This document shows positions 59,933-64,000 of a DNA stretch of 64,000 bases, one piece after another (positions within the stretch are counted from its first letter, which is position 1; every line of letters starts with the position of its first letter). The notes beneath the pieces are model-generated. The model was not told the origin of the DNA and searched no databases. It saw nothing but the letters and a program-made list of their open reading frames with translations. The translations under genes were made by a program, and so were the position numbers. This stretch comes from Chalara sp. BL73 (taxonomy: Eukaryota; Ascomycota; Leotiomycetes; Helotiales), in NCBI GenBank assembly GCA_918026815.1, contig CAKJVC010000012.1:992001-1056000 (forward strand). The letters are read 5' to 3'.

Positions 59933-60756
59933 ATTTTGTATATTGTCTGGTGGAAAGATTTGCGGTGACTTACTTAACTACTTACACCGACAAGCATTTC
60001 TCCCCTTCCCGAAGACAGTTTAGAATGATGTTTGAGGTATCGTATTTGTAGTTTTGTAAAAATCATATCGACTTTCCTGTAGAATGAGGTGGCTCCGATA
60101 TCACAACTTTAGAATAGGTTAAACCAGATACCACGTGACATGACTTTCTACCCGTGCACAGTACTAACCACTGCCTCCTACGAGAATATACTTTACATTT
60201 GGACCAATATCAACCTTAGCAATCAGTACTAGAACGTTCCAGCAGAAGCTTTGAGTCAGGCTGCCTTGCCTGCTGTGCTTTCTCTTCACTTGAGACCCAC
60301 TTCTAAAGTACAATTTAGTCAGCCGCCTGTCTCGCTATCGCCCTTCGCCGATTGTGGTTCTTGGCTCCATGAGTAACGGTCTCCTGAACTCTTACAAAGC
60401 TTATGCCTGACACTAAAAACCTGGACAGTCGCACCGTGCCATCCATATGCCCTACGACTTCGAGAATATCCACAGTGAATCAAGCTCGAGGTCAACACGC
60501 TCTGCAGGCAGGTCAGCTGAGTCTCCGAAACCCTAGATCGGCAGCCTTGTCTGGATCTCGTCATCCCTATTCCTCTACCAACACAACATATTGCCAGCAC
60601 TCCTAACAAGTCGTCACCATTTCGTCCCAGTCTAAAAAACGAAAGGCTGCTGAGGCGGAATCTGCTGTCAACAAAAAGACACGATCAAGCAGTAGGTTAG
60701 CTTCAGCAGCACCGCCTGCCACACCCCCAACGCCACTTACAGTCGCCAGCCCCAGT
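59933..60756. other. Region upstream of the RBR ligase
   Basis: 824 bp between the decayed HET gene (-) and the RBR gene (+). The last 150 bases are open in frame with the RBR start and code a basic, Pro/Ala-rich stretch (SKKRKAAEAES ... KKTRSSSRLASAAPPATPP), but no in-frame ATG is found before a stop at 60604. It may be an upstream exon or simply leader. Confidence 0.5.
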
Positions 60757-62489
60757 ATGGATTCCGACGATGATTTCATGTCCGGTATGTCCAGCGATGG
60801 AGAGGATAACATATTACAAGATGAAAGCGACGTTGGTTCAGACGGAGACGGTATGCACGTTTCCATATCATTCTTCCCCGTGCCCCTCCTTGCAGGTTCT
60901 GACAGTTTCCTCGATGCTACAGACTTTGGATTCGATGAACCCGAACCAGATTTAGGCTTTTCCCAGAAAGATGTTGTAAAGAAAGAGAAGAAGTCTTACG
61001 ATACATCATTCAAGGTCTTACATCCGGCAGATATCCAAGCCCAGCAGGACGAACTCATAGACGAAGTGAATATGATTCTCGATATTCGGAAAGAGGATGC
61101 AGCTATCCTTCTGCGGCACTTCCGATGGAATAAAGAGCGTTTGATAGAGGATTATATGGATCGCCCAAAGAAGGTTCTTGAAAGTGCGGGTTTAGGACCA
61201 AGCACAAGCGGCCCACCCAAGCTTGAGGTTATTCCTGGGTTTCAGTGTGAGATCTGCTATGAGGATGAGGACTTACGAACTTTTGCTATGAAGTGTGGGC
61301 ATCGATACTGTGTCAACTGTTATAGACAATACTTGGTACAAAAGATCAAAGAAGAGGGGGAAGCCGCCCGTATTCAATGCCCTCATGACGGCTGCAAGCG
61401 AATTATCGATTCAAAATCTTTAGACCTCCTTGTCACAGCCGATCTACAGCAACGCTACCACGAACTTCTCACACGGACATACGTAGAGGACAAAGAACAT
61501 CTTAAATGGTGCCCCGCTCCAGATTGCCAGAATGCCATTGAGTGTGGAGTCAAGAAGAGTCAGCTCAGCAAAGTAGTGCCCACGGTTGCGTGCGATTGCA
61601 AGCATCGCTTCTGCTTTGGCTGCGTACTGGCAGATCACCAACCTGCGCCTTGCGACTTGGTGAAGAAATGGCTTAAGAAATGTGCAGATGACTCCGAGAC
61701 GGCCAACTGGATCTCAGCCAACACAAAGGAGTGTCCCAAGTGCGGGTCGACCATTGAGAAGAACGGAGGTTGCAATCATATGACTTGCAGGAAATGCAAG
61801 AACGAATTTTGCTGGATGTGTATGGGTGTTTGGTCAGAACATGGCACGAGCTGGTACAACTGCAATAGATTTGAAGAAAAGAGTGGTTCAGAGGCTCGAG
61901 ACGCACAAGCAAGATCTCGTGTATCACTTGAGCGATACCTCCATTATTACAACCGCTATGCAAACCACGAGCAGTCCGCAAAACTTGATAAAGATCTATA
62001 CCAGAAGACGGAGAAGAAAATGATTCAACTACAAACCGCCTCGGGGATGTCCTGGATTGAAGTCCAATATCTCAACTCTGCTTCCCAAGCTTTACAAACC
62101 TGCCGGCAGACACTCAAATGGACATATGCTTTTGCGTTTTATCTGGCCCGTAACAACCTTACCATCATGTTTGAGGATAACCAAAAAGATTTAGAGATGG
62201 CGGTCGAAGCTCTGTCGGAAATGTTTGAGAAACCGGTAACAGAGCTCGCTGAGGCGAAGTTAAAAGTGGAAATTATGGATAAGACATCATACTGCAACAA
62301 GCGACGTATTATCCTTCTCGAAGATACGGCAGATAATCTTGCAAATGGTATGTGGTCCTAAATTGTCATTTCTAGATTCCTGCTTTCCATAACATGATTT
62401 CCATTCCTTCAGAGTGACATCTGGATTTAAGAGATATGACTAACCAATCTACTCCCACAGGAACATGGCAATTCACGTCACCGCCTTGA
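60757..62489 (+). CDS. Ariadne-type RBR E3 ubiquitin ligase
   Basis: Three exons, 60757-60850, 60896-62347 and 62461-62489, 524 residues. The first intron (60851-60895) is 45 nt, a multiple of three without a stop, so it can be misread as coding; GTATGC and TTGCAG plus removal of an atypical hydrophobic insert support splicing. An acidic N-terminus (MDSDDDFMSGMSSDGED) precedes a UBA-like helical domain (MILDIRKEDAAILLRHFRWNKE). RING1 starts at C149 (FQCEICYEDED). The IBR follows (LKWCPAPDCQNAIEC, CDCKHRFCFGC), then RING2 (KECPKCGSTIEKNGGCNHM) with catalytic Cys324. The C-terminal Ariadne domain (LERYLHYYNRYANHEQSAKL, ASQALQTCRQTLKWTYAFAF) ends at GTWQFTSPP. It takes ubiquitin from UbcH7-type E2s through a thioester and, in animals, works with neddylated cullins. 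Confidence 0.93.
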
Positions 62490-64000
62490 GAGACGTCTAC
62501 ATCATGACGTGCATGAGTTGAAACCAAGACTCACTTTCTGCTACATATATCTCTTTTCATGTCAGAGTGTGTATTGCATCATACGGCGTTAGCTGGCATC
62601 TATTAGGTGTTTCATTTCTCCACACGGGTGCACAAGGGTTCCTTAGCATGGTTAGCACGGCACGGCTCTACTCCGAGGACCCTACAACGTGGTTTTCACT
62701 GTTTCGCTTGGGCCGATATTGGAACTTGGGAGGAAAGCGAGGATCAAGAGGGTGATAAAGGATCAAGGATTGGAAGAAACGTGGGGATGGGAATGACTCA
62801 TGCATAGAAGTGAAGAATTCAATGACATAATAGGATTGCGTGTGCTTTCTAGTGATTAGCGGACAATAAACCGAGACAGATTACACTTGGGTTAACTATC
62901 TTCAATCCTAGTGTTCATGCTTATCAACAGCTCTTGTATTGCTCTCCATAATATATTTCATCCTCATGAGAGTTTTGGCTTGCATATATCCAGCAAGAAC
63001 CTCATCCTTACATGGAGGAGCGTCATTTCGGCATAAGATATAGACCATAGTGTTCCACCTCCAATCATCAATAGCTCTTACATGTAGTTCACAACTTCCT
63101 TCCCACCCTGCTCTTCAGACAAACGCCCCGAATTCAAAGCAGGAAAAAAGAACTTGTTGACTATATGCCTTCATCAAAGGCTGAGGAAATCGTATTAGCC
63201 CGCTTCACAAGAAACAAGGCTAGCTAAGAAAAGAGAGATACAGAACTTGTCTAGAGCACATTGAAAAATTCGCTTCCTACATGAGATGTAAATATCAACG
63301 CGGCGACCACTTCGAATATATGCCCATTGTCTTCTTTCCCAACACGCTACAATTGACGTTCATAGGCGAAACCCAAGGTCGAGGCGAACTCGTCGCTGCA
63401 GATAAAGGTATTTCTAGTTGTGCTTGTTATTGTTATTGTTGATGTGTTTGATGATTGTAGGCAAAGGCGACTCTTCTATTGCTCCGGTAGATCGAAGTTA
63501 ATAGCGTTGTACTGGCTATGGATATTACTGCAAGAGCGATCTGCTATCCCTTGATATTGGCCGCATGAGCAGGTTGGTACCCGCGACAGTCACTTCTTCG
63601 ACGCATGGCATGATCTCTTGCAGGGTTTTGGAAGAATCGCTTTAAGAGAGGAGAGTCCTGTTCATCGTCTTCCGGGATGCAAGTAAGATGTGAGCAAATA
63701 ATAATAAAAAAGAAAAAAGGTGTCATCAGAATTTATTATGAAATGTTATCTCCAAGTCGATACTCACTCGTTCCTGAAGCCCAACAAGTAGAGAAGAAAA
63801 GCATTTTGCATTTATGTAGTAATCATACCCCTTTGGATTAACTACTCATGGCGGCAAGCACTGCCGTCACCTTGTGGAGACCTTCTATGGCCTCCCAGAA
63901 ATGTATAGAACAAATGCATCATACCACGATAGCACCTCCGCATACAACTCCGCTCCTTTGTATCTTCTCTAAACACCGCCAACGCCAATTTATGCGGCTC
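62490..64000. other. Terminal intergenic stretch
   Basis: About 1.5 kb to the window edge: 3' region of the RBR gene, then sequence with only short frames (up to 66 codons) and no recognisable family, tRNA or repeat. Confidence 0.45.

Overview
This 64 kb window looks like nuclear DNA of a filamentous ascomycete (Pezizomycotina). Genes carry short GT-AG introns (about 45-80 nt, CTAAC/CTGAC-type branch sites). The proteins are typical of moulds: HET-domain proteins, a WSC sensor, Fig1, a grainyhead-like CP2 factor, a GH93 exo-arabinanase and a beta-flanking protein. The overall flavour suggests Leotiomycetes, but I cannot prove the class from sequence alone. No rRNA, tRNA, CRISPR or bacterial-type operon was seen. 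Gene models below were assembled by hand from open frames plus splice sites, and every model was checked for reading-frame continuity.

Layout: 1.7-6.1 kb holds Fig1 (+), the replication factor Sld2 (-) and a Topors-like RING protein (+). 9.1-12.4 kb holds a WSC-domain membrane sensor (+) and a probable GPI-anchored surface protein (-). 12.4-19.5 kb is a gene desert with at least two fossils: a Tc1/mariner transposase and a protein kinase. 19.5-21.3 kb is an oxysterol-binding protein (-). 21.3-27.5 kb is a second desert ending in a long, microsatellite-rich leader for the CP2/grainyhead-like factor (27.5-30.2 kb, +). 34.2-45.0 kb is a gene-dense block: beta-flanking protein (+), kinesin-10-like motor (-), MFS monocarboxylate-type transporter (-), AIM24 (-) and the mitochondrial ABC transporter Atm1 (+), the last two divergent from a 336 bp promoter. 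46-48.8 kb has a small basic protein (+) and a 227-residue zinc-cluster-like protein (-). 51.4-54.6 kb has the GH93 enzyme (-) and a mitochondrial peroxiredoxin-5 (+). 55-60 kb has an intact HET gene beside a decayed HET gene (both -). 60.8-62.5 kb is an Ariadne-type RBR ubiquitin ligase (+).

Functional themes: cell surface and fusion (Fig1, WSC, GPI protein, CP2 factor), mitochondria (AIM24, Atm1, Prx5), chromosome replication and segregation (Sld2, kinesin-10) and allorecognition (HET pair). The observation most worth following is the decayed HET gene. Its exons and introns are still readable, and all four of its premature stops can each be explained by one C-to-T change in a CpA context, the signature of repeat-induced point mutation (RIP). 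The second is a very small protein with Zn(II)2Cys6-like cysteine spacing and no regulatory domain.
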